In this document: piece by piece, positions 36,711 through 49,346 of the stretch
Layout of the letters: each line of letters starts with the position of its first letter
How positions within the stretch are numbered: position 1 is the stretch's first letter
Assembly: GCF_000524195.1 (NCBI RefSeq)
Contig: NW_020170437.1
Coordinates: 195,525-259,524, forward strand
Source of the DNA: Echinococcus granulosus
Lineage: Eukaryota > Platyhelminthes > Cestoda > Cyclophyllidea > Taeniidae
Length of the DNA: 64,000 bases
Reading direction: 5' to 3'
Notes under the pieces: model-generated
The model's database searches: none
What the model saw: the letters and a program-made list of their open reading frames with translations, nothing else
Told to the model about the DNA's origin: nothing
Made by a program: the position numbers and the translations under genes

Positions 36711-37401
36711 CTAAAACAATGTATGAGTGTTGTGTTTCATCACTTTTTCACTCATTCACGAGCGTCATGTCCTTATTAGCTCTAACATTGCTACAAATGA
36801 CTGATTTTGGGTACAGATATTGTTTATCAAACTCAATTTTACTCAAAACCATGATTGTTTTAAACTCTGCAGCAAAGAAATTGAAATCAAAACTGGCCGG
36901 TATGCAGCGTACCTTGGACTAAGGTAAAAGATTTGAGTAATGCATGTCATTGTCGCATCTGTCTGCACACATCTAGTTGCTATTTGCTTTAATAGGCAGT
37001 TAACCATGTGGGAACTTCAGTCTCCGTAGGCTGTTCTTTTACTCGTTCGCAGTACCTCACTCTGGTAATAATGATTCTTTCATCTATGCTGATGTGCCTT
37101 ACTACACATTTTGTAGACTACATATTTGAAATAAAAGGTTGAATTTGTGACAGGCTGGAGATAACTACCCAGACATAGCCCGACTGGTATTTAATCCTGA
37201 TATTTTACCACTTTACTTTATTATTTCACCTAAAGTTGACTACTTTCGTCAAGAACCCTACATCTTTCATGACTTGAGTGGCGAATCTGCCTGCGATCCC
37301 AGATAAATAATACTGTTGGCTGTCCCAGAACTTCCATTTGGGTGCCAATCTTTAAACACTTTAGAAAGTAGTGCTTCTGCTGAAACCCTCCTGACTAGTC
37401 C

Positions 37402-37438
37402 ATCATCACACACAGAGTTGCACTCTGTGTGTGATGAT
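37402..37438. repeat. Perfect 16-bp inverted repeat with 5-nt loop
   Basis: ATCATCACACACAGAG at 37402-37417 and its exact reverse complement at 37423-37438, with loop TTGCA. Sits in intergenic DNA between TRIM remnants. No neighbouring gene suggests a role, and no T-run follows. Confidence 0.85.
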
Positions 37439-37839
37439 AATCACTCGATGGCCAAAGTTAACTAGCTACTACAGTTACGGGTAACTGAGATAGCTGGGGT
37501 AGCTGTCCGGTCCTCAAGCTTCTACAAGGTCCCTGTGCATCTATTCCTTCCCCTCCTTCCCGCACATCGGTTAAACGGCATTTACTATGGTCCCGTCCAT
37601 CGATCAGCCAGTTGGAAGCCTGATAGGTCCCAGGCCAAGCTGATATATAGATTTTAGTGTATACACTGCAGGCGGCTAGCAGAAGCATGGCAGCTATCGA
37701 CCTGGTTTATAGCATAGGGTGTTTGATAATTCAGGTCGTTTAACAATAAGCGATACCCGGTATGATTAATGTATAGTACATTTATTGATTGTTTAACTCT
37801 CGGTTTCCGGAAAGGACCACTTTTAGCGGCTGAGCCGCA

Positions 37840-38260
37840 GATTCTCGCCAGATGAGCCGGCCTCTGGACCATACCAGTGGTCCCAGACCCTTCTGTATGT
37901 TGAATATATATGTGTAGGGCGAGACTCGTAGATCTCCTCTTCTCTGGTCCTTGTACTCTTAGAACAACCGGGATGGTTCGACTTCGACATGTTTATTCGG
38001 ATAAGTAGATGGGGAAACCAAAATGGGTTTAGATGGGTGTGAACGCGAAGGTCCTCTCCAAGTTGCTCGACGTTGACACCTCAGTCACTAGGCTCGGCTC
38101 GTATGCCTGCCTTCTCTGTGAGTGGATCATTAAAACAACATCAGTGTTACATATATATTCTGCCCACGTATTATGCCTTTTTTTGTCTTCAGGTAAGTCT
38201 TGGGGGGTACAGCTTAGATGTACAAATAGAATCATTCTTTGGAACCCTTTCAAAATAAAA
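37840..38260 (+). repeat. Decayed TRIM LTR-like segments
   Basis: Two segments, about 37850-37950 (GATGAGCCGGCCTCTGGACC, ATACCAGTGGTCCCAGACCC, GTTGAATATATATGTG) and about 38080-38215 (ATATATATTCTGCCCACGT, TTTTTTGTCTTCAGGTAAGTC). Same block order and orientation as the intact LTR. Probably one old element with two LTRs and a short or deleted interior. Confidence 0.5.
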
Positions 38261-38299
38261 AAACGAAAGTAGGGATATTGATTCAGATAGAGATTAGCC

Positions 38300-40945
38300 G
38301 CGTTAGATGATAGGGTTACTTCAAGTCGTTGGAGTGGCCTTGTGTCGTATTGACCTTAACCTATATGCCTATTCAAATGCGCCTTTGCGATTGTCTTGCA
38401 TTCCTCAGGCGTCGTTTTCTTACCATAACTGTATTCTGCTCTATGATTGTCATTGTCATACGGCTACTCTCTAAGGTGTCTCTTAAAATTTAAATCTCAA
38501 ATTTTAGATCCCTTATAGTTCGCCACCCTTTCCAAAGCCAATCTACAATTTTTCCTGGATTAGTTCCAGTGCGTTCAAACTAGAAGTTTCTTGTACTCTT
38601 GGCAATGCAAGCGTTTGCTCATATTAGATCTCTTGGCTCGGGAGCCAATAAATTTTGCTACGCCCGTCATTGCACATTCAGCAAATACTACTTGGAATAT
38701 TTCCCGTTCTTTGTAGTGAATTCGTCTTTGGTTCTGCTGCCCAAAGAACACTGTCACCATACTGTTCAAGGTGTTTCTAGAGTGACAGATGAATTCGGTC
38801 ATGTTTGCACCCGAAGTAACTTGCTCCGTACCGGCTGTTGCGATCGGACGAAGAGGACGTCAAGTCGCTTTATTTGTTCAACTTGTTCAGGTCTTCGTTG
38901 TTGCTCGGTGTATGAGTATTGCGTTTCCTGTTGCCTCAATCCTGTTAATGTATGTCTACTTACCTGGTGCCGAAGGTGTATATTATTCCGGCGTGGCAGT
39001 AGTAGCTCATACCTTAAAGCAGTTACATGCTGCGTTTTGTCTAGTAAATCACAAGACTGGTTCTCTTATGCCAGTACTTATTGTTTTTTTTGCCTTTGTT
39101 GTGCAAAAGTAGGAAATAACCTAATCACAAATGCCTCCGTTAGAACTAATTAGTTGCTCTACTACGTCTTACTCTTCTCTATTTTGAAATGCCTTTTTTT
39201 TAAGCTTGGAATCTGGAAAAGAGTTTTGGAGTTAGCCCAACTCAAAGCTCAGTTGGATGTCTTATCTGCGACGTCAGTGTTTGAGTTTTGTTCAGCTCGT
39301 TGTCGAACTTCGTCCGAGGTGATTTTTTCTCGCTTATGAATGTTTTCCCCTCGTCTGCACCTTATTTTTAGTGGTGAGACTCAGTAAGATTCATATTTTG
39401 CTGAGAAAGATTTAAATTCAAGGCTGGATGTGCCTGCCTATGCTGTAGCATTTTAAACCCGTGAATTTATATTACTTGGTGTTTGCATACTTTCTAGTCA
39501 ATTTTTATTTCTCCAAAGTAATGAGGCTTCGCATATTACTGGTGATTTAGTCTGTTGTCAACGCGAACGCCTATAGGGATGCTGAACGCCGATTTTGTTT
39601 CGGTGTCGAGCTTCCGGAACTGAGACCGATGTTGGGATCTCAAAATGATACCTTGTGAGTTTAATTAGCTTTTGTCCTTCGAAAAAGACATCTGCACAAA
39701 CTAGCTGGGCTAAGTCGATGGAAACTGATTTAGTCATCCCCGACTTTTGCAAAACAAATCTAATGGCAGTTATTTCAAATGATTCTTTTGCTGCTTTGAG
39801 CTTTTTGGTCCAGATATGTGTGCTTATGTACTCGAAACACGAAAAAATTCTGGCTTTAATAGTTCTAATCTGGAATAACACTCATGTGATTGTTTTTCCT
39901 TTTGCAGAAAGCATTAAAATTAGGATTGACAGTCAAATGTGGCGATTGTGATTGCCACTGGCTGTGACATATTTGAGATTTTGTACCTTACCCATAATTC
40001 TACGCTTTTTCGTTTAGTGTTTTTGCTCCGTTTGGGGTGTTGTTATTGAGTGTGCCCCCTTAACACTGGACTGGCGACGGGTATAGTCTGTTTGTACCGG
40101 GAAAATTAGGAGATATTTGCGAGGTAGCGATGGTCCAGTTTGCTCCAGCATGGGCTGACGGGTTGGGATCCCGGCTGGGGGGTCGACGCGTATCCGGAAC
40201 CCCGGTTGGGAGTTCTAGGCGCTGTCGGGGCGTCCTCAATTCGTCTCACCTTCCAGGCACGAGGCCTGGACTCATCATCGTCGCGTTGGGGGTGGCCATT
40301 GGAGTTTGTGGTGTACACTTCGGCTCGATGGTCATCCCTCGGTGAGTACGTCAAGCAGCAGACAGGGTTTGTGTGGATCCAGCGGTGCAGGGATACGAAC
40401 CTGTTAAGTTCCTTGTTGATTAGTTATTAACTGGAACCTTTTTTGTCTAATCAAATATAAGAATTTCGGTTTTCTCAACAAATTCCCTAAAAGGGTGGGG
40501 GTTTAGTAAAATAGGTTTTGCGGAGGACAGCATTGATGCGCTCGCTAGGTATCTGTGCTGCCCGGGGAGCTATGAACTTGCTCAAGGATTTAATTAAAAG
40601 GATGGCTAAAACTAACCTTGTTGGATTTAGTATACTGAAATAAGCAATATGTGTAAATAACTAATTTTTTACTTGAACATTAAGACACAGGCACTTCACA
40701 GAGAAGTCACGCAAGACTGCGAATGCATATCATAAATTTGGCTTAGTATTGAAATATTTAAAAGGTTCAATGCACCACTTTTACTTTAAATATATTTTGT
40801 TAAGGTACATCAAAATAATCAAAACGAAAACCCCAATTGGTCCTTGATACCTATTGGTTCATTTTGAGATAATATATGGCCTGGGCAAACGTGCCAACCC
40901 TCTCGCCTTTTTTATATCTTGCGATCTGTCAAACAATCAGGGGAT
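38300..40945. other. Intergenic region before the ZIP gene; no recognisable gene
   Basis: Contains T/G-rich open frames on the plus strand (38599-39153, 184 codons, and the overlapping 38789-39112) with unusual Cys/Ser/Phe or Val/Leu/Phe content and no domain I can name. A distinctly GC-rich patch lies at about 40120-40400. These may be old repeat sequence. No splice-consistent gene model was found. Confidence 0.4.
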
Positions 40946-43900
40946 ATGCTGGCGAATTTCTATAATGTTGTAAATTGCAGGAACATTCTCATCTTTGTAA
41001 TGTTACTAGTCGTTTGGTCCTCGGAATCCCACAATTCCACTGGCAGCCCACACTTGTTAATAAATTCCCATTTCCACTTGCGTATGCTCTTTTCAAAGTA
41101 TGAAAGAAACGGGAGTATTTGCGTTCATGGTCTCGACAAACTTATTTGGAATATTAGGCACCCGGAGAGACAGGTGAGTCGGTGTCCCGTGATTTCGTCT
41201 CATACTCTGGTGTTTCATTACCACTTTTTCCAAAATCTTAAGTGTTTCACGGCTAAGGACATCGTAAAAGGCACATTGAAAGCAGATACGCTAAAGGAAG
41301 TCCTGCCTACACTTGTTTATGATCTTGTTGATCACAACTGCTCAATGGTTTTGGATGATCATCGTGACCATCATGACCACCATGATGAGCTAGTCCCTCG
41401 CCAGGATTGGAAGGGTATGTGATTCTGTTGTTGAGAGTTTTGCGGTCTACTATTCATGGTTTAACTTCTTCCTCGATAACATAAGGTTTTTCAGATATGC
41501 TAGTAAGTCAAACGTAGTCGCTAATGCATAGACATCTAATCGACCTTTGAATAACGCCTTTATTCGGTTCGCTTTGACTTTCGATTTTTTGATTTCGCAT
41601 CCTCTCTACACATCAAATTGTGCTGCTCTATTTATTGCTCTAATTTCTGCAGTTTGGGGTGCAAGCATCGGCGCTGTTGTCGTTATAAGCATATCTGGCC
41701 TGGTTGTTGTCGCACTCGTCCCGTTGATATCGAGGAAAATATTCAGTGTTGTTGGGCAATTTCTTATCGCATTATCTGTCGGTTCTCTGATTGGAGATGC
41801 ATTTTTGCATTTGATCCCTCACGTAAGCTTGTTGTCTTGCTAGATAACCATTCATTTAGTATTCGATTAGCTAAAATAAATTTGAGTCATATCTGGAAAA
41901 AAACAGTAAAACATGTAGAAATTTCTTTTGTGCATCGAAACCCCGTGTTTCAGATTTTCGGTTTGCCACTTTTTGCGTTTGTTGGTTATGTTCACGCTGA
42001 ACCTAGCTTGTTTGTGGATCAGTGTACATTTCAATCAGCTTTTGCCCCCACTTTAGTGTGATCTATGTTCCAAACTATAGCAACGAATTGTCATGGCTTT
42101 CGGATGTCGTTTCACTTTCCTCGGGTTTTCGGATCTATCGATTCCGATGTGTGTTCTTTTAGGCTCTTTTGTTGGACGAAACAGGAAGCCATGGTCATTC
42201 GCACCATTCTCATGATGAAGAAGGTACTAGTCAACATGACGCGTTTGTGTGGAAGTCAATGATTGTCATTTTGGGCATCTACGCCTTCTTTTTAACGGAA
42301 CGCCTTACCATCATTGGTCAAAACAGCACTTTTATGCGCAAATTGAGGCGCAATCAAGTATGTCCCTTTTGAAGATTCTCAGTTGTATAAATAGTATTTC
42401 ACCAGGGAACATGCATGATATATATTACTGCTGCCAAGACTAAAACCATCTTGATTTCAGCCGAAATCGCATGAAAGTACAAACTGTTAGTGGGTTTTAT
42501 AGGACTTTTATTTGGGATATTACATTTTTTCCACTACTTTGGATATTTGTACGAAGACCTCAAGTCGATTTGTGAAACCTTTATTCTGCTTTAGTTTCAT
42601 TATCGAATTCAATGCCAGCTTCCATGCAACTTGTTTTACCCATTTGGAAAATTACTGGGGTCATCTTTCTTACCTTTCTCCTTGAAGAAACTAGCTTCAA
42701 AACCTGTGGCACCTGAAGAGATGTCCGGTCCGGTAGTCAATGCTGGCGCCTCCTTGCCGAACCGATCATCTAGCAGTACACCACTTACTCCGAGCACTCA
42801 GCCCTTTGTCAATTTGAATCACCTCACATCCGATCAAAACGCCTGTGCTAATCTCCTTGGTGATGCGGATGGCTCTTGCGGTATGGTAAGTGACGCATTA
42901 CCTCATCATCATTAGTGTGTTTCTGCCTCGATTATGCTTGACTGACTGGTTGGGGTTGGATTACTGAGTTAATGCAAAGCTATTTCTTCTCGGTTATCCT
43001 ATGTGTTTCATTTTGAAAATTGTCACACCTCTTTGAATTATACGCCCTGAAGTCAGGTTTTATGTCTGCCAACTTGAATAAACCGGATTTGGCATTTGTC
43101 GAGATACTGTCCATTGTCTACATCTCTTATGTTCCCATCTAATGGTATTCAATTCGCCTAGTATTTATGTTTAAAAAGTGCTACGATAGTAAATTCTTTC
43201 GAGAACTTCTTCCCAACATTGACCTTTCATGACTACAATGATGCAGTGCATGTCCTATTCTTCGTTCTTTTTGTCTTTTCATTGTCCTGGAGATGCCCTC
43301 TATACATCAAGTGCTTGTTTAAATTGCTTTCACTCATTTTTCAACCACTATCTTATAAAAAAACTGCGCCGAACTCTGGTCTTGGCAAGGTGTGCTTTTG
43401 GCCTCGTTCGTGTAGTGCTGATACATTACGTTCTTTTTTTGGCTTACACAAATAATGGGCTGATGGTGCCTCACTTATTGTACAATCTTCCGTAGACTGA
43501 AATGTCTGCATCCAGCCACCTCTGCAACCGCCCACCCTCCAGGCCTCTTAGTAACGCTCAGTGTTCCGAATTCCTCACCGGTAAGTGCTTGGAGAGTTCT
43601 ACATTGAGAAAAAGGTGGGGCATTATTTTGAACATGCCTACCCTTTTGGGATTTGTTTAATCGTTATTTGGACTGTTGTCGAATCGAGATACATCCATTA
43701 TTGCAATCGTGATTTCTGTCCGGACTCGAAATGTTTTATAAGTTTATTTCTGACCTGAGCTATCTGCTATTCCAGCGGCCACTGATATGTTATTTTTCCC
43801 ATTGCTAGTCTCGAGGCCCCAAATTCTAGGTTTAATTTTACTTTATGTTGCATATGGTGCGCGCTGGCTTAGCTTTCGGTTTTCATGTCTACCATAACTT

Positions 43901-46900
43901 GACTATCTGGCAGGAGTGCATTTACGCACTTTTACCTCATTACGCGGCTAAAACCATATATTTGCCTTGCCTAATATAGACTTGATAATATTAATTTTTC
44001 TTACAAGTTTCTGAAACACTTCACAGGCTCGTTTCCTTATAACAGTGGTGTTGATATTTTTTCCAGATGGTAAGGGCACTATTGCCAACGGTTTGCAAGG
44101 GCATGTAGAGAACAACCGAGCAGATCTGCTGCTTTCTCAACAGTCACACCAACTCAATCTCGGTGTTACTAACAATGCTGTCTCCTTGACTCTTGATGAG
44201 GGTGCAGGTGATCCCTTGAAACAGACAAAAACTGACAGCGGCGATGATTTGGGGGAGGTTAGTTTGTGTAGATGCCCTTTTATAGGCTCTTCGATTTATA
44301 CGTATATTTAAGTGTTTGACTCATTATTTAACCGTATTCTGATGGATAATAATAATTCGATGCACATTTCGTGGCAAGCATTTTTGGTGTATCCGCGTCA
44401 GAATTGTGATACACAAAAGGAAACTTAGTGATGCAACACATCGACTACTACATAATTACTTAATGCACGTACTAGTTTTGTTGTCGGTTTTATGTTCCTT
44501 TTTTTGTGAATCGGGATTTCGCCTAATGATACCTAGTTTTACTGTGTGTTTAAATCTGAATTCTGTTTTTCTCTACTAGGCGTCTGCGCATAAACTGTTT
44601 TGTTCGCTTGCGAATCTGGCACTATCAGCAGTGTCACCGCATTTACGTCCATAACCTCAACTCATTTTGTGTGCCAGCAAGCATGGCTTAGCCGTCAAAT
44701 CCAACCGTGTGGCACGATTAACTCCGTTCGCCTGCGTCGGCGTGCGAACGCATTATCACCTTTTCAAAAACTAGTCCAAAACACGCTTGGACATGGGTCA
44801 TGACCCGCTCTGCCAATTTCGTCATTCTTGTACACATCAGTAGGAATGGATCCGTTGTCTTTATCTCCTATAATATGCTCAAAATGAAAATGTTTGTTGG
44901 CCTGTATTTTGCTTCCCAAAACATTCCATTTTATGCTATACAGCTTTTGTCACTCCGTAAATCCGTAATTACATTGAAGTATCCCAATTATGTCTGAGAC
45001 TGATATTACTAAAATCATTTCCGGTTTACATTCGACCTGTGTCGTTTTTTTGGCCTAAGTAGCTCCAAAAACAAGTTCGCAGTGCTGGGCCTGTTTACCC
45101 AAGCTCGTCTAACAAAAGAAGATCAAATATTTGCCAAAGGTTTATTGAAAAACACTTTTCGACCTTGTAATGAACCAGCTTTCTTTATTATTCCTTTATT
45201 TTTTTCCTCAGTTGAATTTTCATCATTTTTTGACAGCGGACTCCATTTAGATAGCCGATCTTTGGCCCTCGGGTCGGTTTGGTTTATTTTTCTCTTGCTT
45301 GTTTAGGTCCGGGTTAAAGCGATGGGGTTGTTGTCTTTTTTAAGCTCCCAAATTATTCAACCACAGTTGGAAGTCGGAAAATATAAGCACTACAGAATTA
45401 TGACATCAATAAAATTCTAGGGATTTTATTGATGATTTCAACTTCTATGAATCAATGGGCGGATCTGGTATGGGTTCATTGTAGACACGATCGCTGGACA
45501 AGAGTTACCATGACGGCGATCATGAGCATCATGAACACGGTCACCGTCACCACCACCATCACCCGCACGGCCACGGACACCACTACAGGAAGCCCCATGG
45601 GCACCACCACGGCCACAGTCATGATCTGAGCTCGGTGAAGGCCATCGCGTGGACCATCATTGCGGGTGATGGGCTGCACAACTTTTGCGACGGTATCGCC
45701 ATAGGCGCCTCCTTCGCAGAGAGTCTTCAGGGCGGTCTTTCTACCTCACTGGCCGTCCTCTGTCACGAGCTACCTCACGAGCTCGGTTAGTTTTACTTAC
45801 TTCTCTCTCCTCCCCTCATCACCTTAATCAGCGAATTCCTTCACTCACGTTCTCCCACGATGTCAGTTGGAGAATATGACCTACTGCCTTGAAATGGGTT
45901 GTTTATTCATTTAAACTGGACGCCTATACTTCTCCTCTGGAATATAGCACGGATTCCCATATGAAGTCATCTTCCTAAGTATGAACCGTGAGCTCGTGAC
46001 AGAGTTCACTTTCACGACAAGATGCCTATTGCAAACGGTATATTTCCAGAACAACGGAACACTAGTAACGAAAGGGGGAGCTTTCTTAAGATGGGTCGAC
46101 CGTGAAAAGCTGTACCACCGCCGACGGTAGGGCATAAATCAATTCTTTTTTAAACTGAGTGAGTATCGTTAGCGTTGTGACAAAGCTAACAAAATAAATG
46201 TCAAAGGTTGTCCACATCATGGTAACCTTTACCGTTATCAAACTCTCAGCCACATGTATTACCACGTGGGACTTGTAGGTCGCTGGTATGAAACGGACTA
46301 AGTCAATGCGAATTTTGCAGTTTTTCGTAAATTTAGTAGAGTGCTTTGTGCTCACCCTTTGGCGACCATGGTTTGATTTGGTTGACACAAAGATATCATA
46401 CTGTGGGCTAGCAAAATTATCTTGAAAACTAGTTACATTATCAAGGTTCTTACTAGGATAAGTACATCCCAATTAAATTGGGGTTAATAAATTATAACCG
46501 TGCGTTTAGAACATTTTTATAACTGATGTACTCCTTTACATTGGCTTGTCTATTTCATCACTATTTAACAACTGAATTATTTTGGAATTTTTTGATGTAC
46601 TTTCTTTAGTTGAAAGTGGCCATGCAGTACATTCACGGTTATCTAGCCCTCTTGAACTTAGTATGAAATAACAAACTATCCTTGGGTATTATCATTTCTT
46701 TCCTCTACTACTAATGCACTTAAATGAAGACGAGTCAATAAAAATACCAGATCAAATCAACTAAACTAGCATCACAGATTCGTTGAAACATTGTGCCATC
46801 AATAATACGCCACCGGCAGTGGGGACAAAAGCCATTATTGCCACATTTTGTTATTGTGGTCTCCGAATATGGACTATTCACCACCATATTTGCGACATTG

Positions 46901-47822
46901 CCTGAGTTAGCTGACTAAAGATTTGTCCGGGTGTCTACTCAGTGCTCTTGCATTAATGTTAAAGGGTGCTAAACAATTGTCTGATTTCCCTACAACCCTC
47001 ATCTGCAGGGGACTTTGCAGTTCTGCTGCACGCTGGCATGTCGGTGAAGGCAGCTCTTTTCTACAACACTCTCTCAAGTATCCTCTGCGCGGCTGGCATG
47101 GTGCTTGGTGTCCTGCTTGGCTCTATGCCCTCAGTAAATCTTTGGCTCTTCCTCATTACCGCTGGCATGTTCGTCTACATCGCACTTGTCGATATGGTGG
47201 GTCTCCTCTTTTCACCTCGCTAACGTACTCGAAAATGCTTCATTCTACATTACCATATTTATCAGAACCTTTAGCTACATGAGTGAGCCATTCCTCCGAC
47301 CCCTGGATGTGTAATGACTTGGCATTTGCTTTGACAGTTTCACTATGGGTTTTTTTTCGCAGATGTCTTATGTGAACTGTCAACGCGGCCAACTTCTTCC
47401 GCATCAAATTAACTGTCGGTACTTGCCTACTAATTTCGTTCTAGTACACCTTTATTGATCCTTCGTTCACAAGATCACACTAGCGGAGACAATAAGGCGC
47501 TAGCATTGCTCTTGTGGCAATTTTTATAACAAGCAATTTAATGTTCTGGGTGAAGGCGATCTACATTCTCGGCATTATCATCTCACACTTTTAAGTACCC
47601 TTCAATGGATTAACTGGATGAAACATTTATCTCAAATAAAAGCGCAGGAATTCATAAGGTTTATTGTTTTTACTATTCTAGATGCCGGAGTTGGCAACCA
47701 CTCACTTGAGCGGTCACCCTCACTGTCACACTCCCAGCATCTTGTTCTTTTGGCAAAATGTTGGCATGATCATCGGCGTCGCCATCATGCTGATCATAGC
47801 GAAGTTTGAAGGAGCTATGTGA
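40946..47822 (+). CDS. SLC39A: LIV-1 subfamily ZIP zinc transporter (SLC39)
   Basis: Exons: 40946-41173, 41243-41414, 41653-41822, 42163-42357, 42688-42885, 43496-43580, 44067-44257, 45485-45785, 47009-47196, 47682-47822. Sum 1869 nt, 622 aa, phases consistent. LIV-1 ZIPs carry zinc (some iron or manganese) into the cytosol across the plasma or organelle membranes. Seen: a signal peptide ([15 protein letters not shown]), an ectodomain with a His cluster ([11 protein letters not shown]), and TM helices starting [20 protein letters not shown] and [20 protein letters not shown]. Then an [11 protein letters not shown] loop, a long variable Ser/Asn/Gln-rich cytosolic loop, and a dense His tract (residues about 422-458). 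TM4 has [11 protein letters not shown] (478-488) and TM5 has [15 protein letters not shown] (506-520), the metal-binding pair typical of LIV-1. The last exon ends in a helix and KFEGAM. Closest human relatives would be ZIP6/10/12/14; I cannot choose among them. Confidence 0.91.
45786..47008 (+). other. ZIP intron 8
   Basis: Donor G|GTTAGT (45786) and acceptor CTGCAG (47008) join the HELPHEL and GDFAVLL coding halves. A 128-codon minus-strand open frame (46086-46472) lies inside; it has no recognised domain. Confidence 0.6.
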
Positions 47823-48415
47823 TAAACATTTGCTTCCTCCCTCAACTCTTTTCTGATTCCTCCCTCTTATCTCACTCCTTATGACGCCAATTCATACGGG
47901 GCTTAAAATTTTACCCCCTACCTCATGCGTTCTGCTCATCTTCAACATTGTCAAATTTGTAAGCCTCTGCCTTCTAACGAGCCTTCGTCATATCGTTTCT
48001 TAGCTAAATAACTCCTACTACCAAACATCCATGACGCCTTTCTTCCATTTCCAATACAAAAATCCTAGCTTTTGTTCTTCAAGTTTTTGTCTTAATTGTC
48101 ACGGTGCGATAATGTGGGCGGTTGTTTCGGAGAGGTTAAACTAGATTTGCATTCAAAGCACTCACTGTTTTATATCTCTGGGTGAATAAACCTAAGTAAA
48201 AGGGACGTTCAATTGAACATTTCTAATGTCAACCTGTCGTAAAACTGATGAAATTCGTAGCTGCTAAAGGCGCTTCCGTCTTTTGACATTTTGTTGAGTA
48301 CGATCAAAGCTCGGTATTATTCTACCCACTGTTGTCCGCCAAAACGGTAGCGTTGTCTGTTTTGCTTCCACATAAAATGGAGGATTTTGTGTTAAAAAAA
48401 ATTTAATCGAAAAAG
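47823..48415. other. Intergenic stretch, ZIP 3' end to MKRN2OS-like 3' end
   Basis: The two genes converge here (ZIP on plus, MKRN2OS-like on minus). AATAAA at about 48185 on the plus strand could serve the ZIP transcript. Nothing else stands out. Confidence 0.4.
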
Positions 48416-49015
48416 TCACGATTGCATTGCTCGTTTTTGCGCTTCTGCAAATTGCATCACATGGTACAACTGGCGGCCCATATTTTCACCCAACCTCTCC
48501 CGAGTAAATTCATTCCTTCCAGCTGTTCGATTCAGTATGCTAACGGCAAAATCGAGACAGTCGGTTTCCGAGCTCCTTGCTCCGGCTTCTACTCCTTCCT
48601 CTATCATTCGGTCCCATAGCGCTCCATCCACTGTGCCTGTCTCTGGAAATTCACAGACAATAGATTGTTTCCACGTCCTGGACCTGTCATGGCAAAATCG
48701 ACCTTCATGTGGGGAGTAGCTCCTTACGCAGCCTTTGGTATCGATGACTCCACAGTGTAGCTCGTCCCCGATTGCAAAGTTGAGGAAGCCTCGATTCTGG
48801 TCGGAGGGTATGAAGGCGACACGCACAGGACACGTCCCAGGCATCACCGGTGTGTGCGCGTCTCTTACCGGTGGGAGCATCTCACAGGGCAGTGATGCAA
48901 ATTTTGCCACTGTACCGCAGAATTGGCAGCAAAAGGCCCTCGACCTCAGGGCATACTGCCATGCGTCATCGTTTCCACAACACTTTGTTCTGAATTGATA
49001 GAGCGGTTTCAGCAT
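48416..49015 (-). CDS. MKRN2OS-like protein (DUF4796-type), single exon
   Basis: Open frame of 199 codons plus TGA. The start chosen is the first ATG (49013-49015, MLKPLYQFRTKCCGN); upstream the frame offers only GTG. It resembles the MKRN2 opposite-strand protein of vertebrates, whose function is unknown. The resemblance is in order: an N-terminal Cys-rich knuckle (CC...CQFCG), the CPVRVAFIPS segment, GDELHCGVIDTKGCVRSYSP, a WKQSIVCEF block, and the C-terminal ETDCLDFAVSILNR and NEFTRERL blocks. No signal peptide or membrane helix. The two CxxC-like sites might bind a metal, which is inference. It is intronless in a region where neighbouring genes have introns. The call rests on remembered motif order and not on an alignment. 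Confidence 0.72.
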   Translation of the reverse strand: MLKPLYQFRTKCCGNDDAWQYALRSRAFCCQFCGTVAKFASLPCEMLPPVRDAHTPVMPGTCPVRVAFIPSDQNRGFLNFAIGDELHCGVIDTKGCVRSYSPHEGRFCHDRSRTWKQSIVCEFPETGTVDGALWDRMIEEGVEAGARSSETDCLDFAVSILNRTAGRNEFTRERLGENMGRQLYHVMQFAEAQKRAMQS

Positions 49016-49346
49016 GGTGCTCCTGCGCACTACGGTGCATGTATAATGCAGGCGCTTCGTTCAGGTAGTCATAGGCGCACACGTGCACCACGCCTAACAT
49101 CCATCCATTGGATGGATGTGCGTGTCATCAGTGCACCAGTTTCGCATGCCTATTCGTTGGTGCCTTCTGCCGCGACTTATTCTCAACCCAGTGCCCACAC
49201 TGTTTCCCCGCTTCAGTTAATAGAATTGTATTAAGCCAAAAAAAGACCAATGCCAGTACACCAGTCCTACTTTTCATTCCCAAATGGTGTCACATTACCA
49301 AATAGAACATCATCAGCGTCTTGATACCTTTCTTTTTTACTAATTC

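Noticed and set aside
45429..45629. Thr/Met-rich open frame on plus
   Set aside because: A frame-shifted shadow of the His tract in the ZIP exon.
46086..46472. 128-codon minus-strand open frame in the ZIP intron
   Set aside because: No domain, no splice-compatible neighbours; likely chance in AT-rich DNA.
48416..49030. Counterpart plus-strand frames over the MKRN2OS-like gene
   Set aside because: Shadows of the minus-strand coding frame; they show no family motifs.
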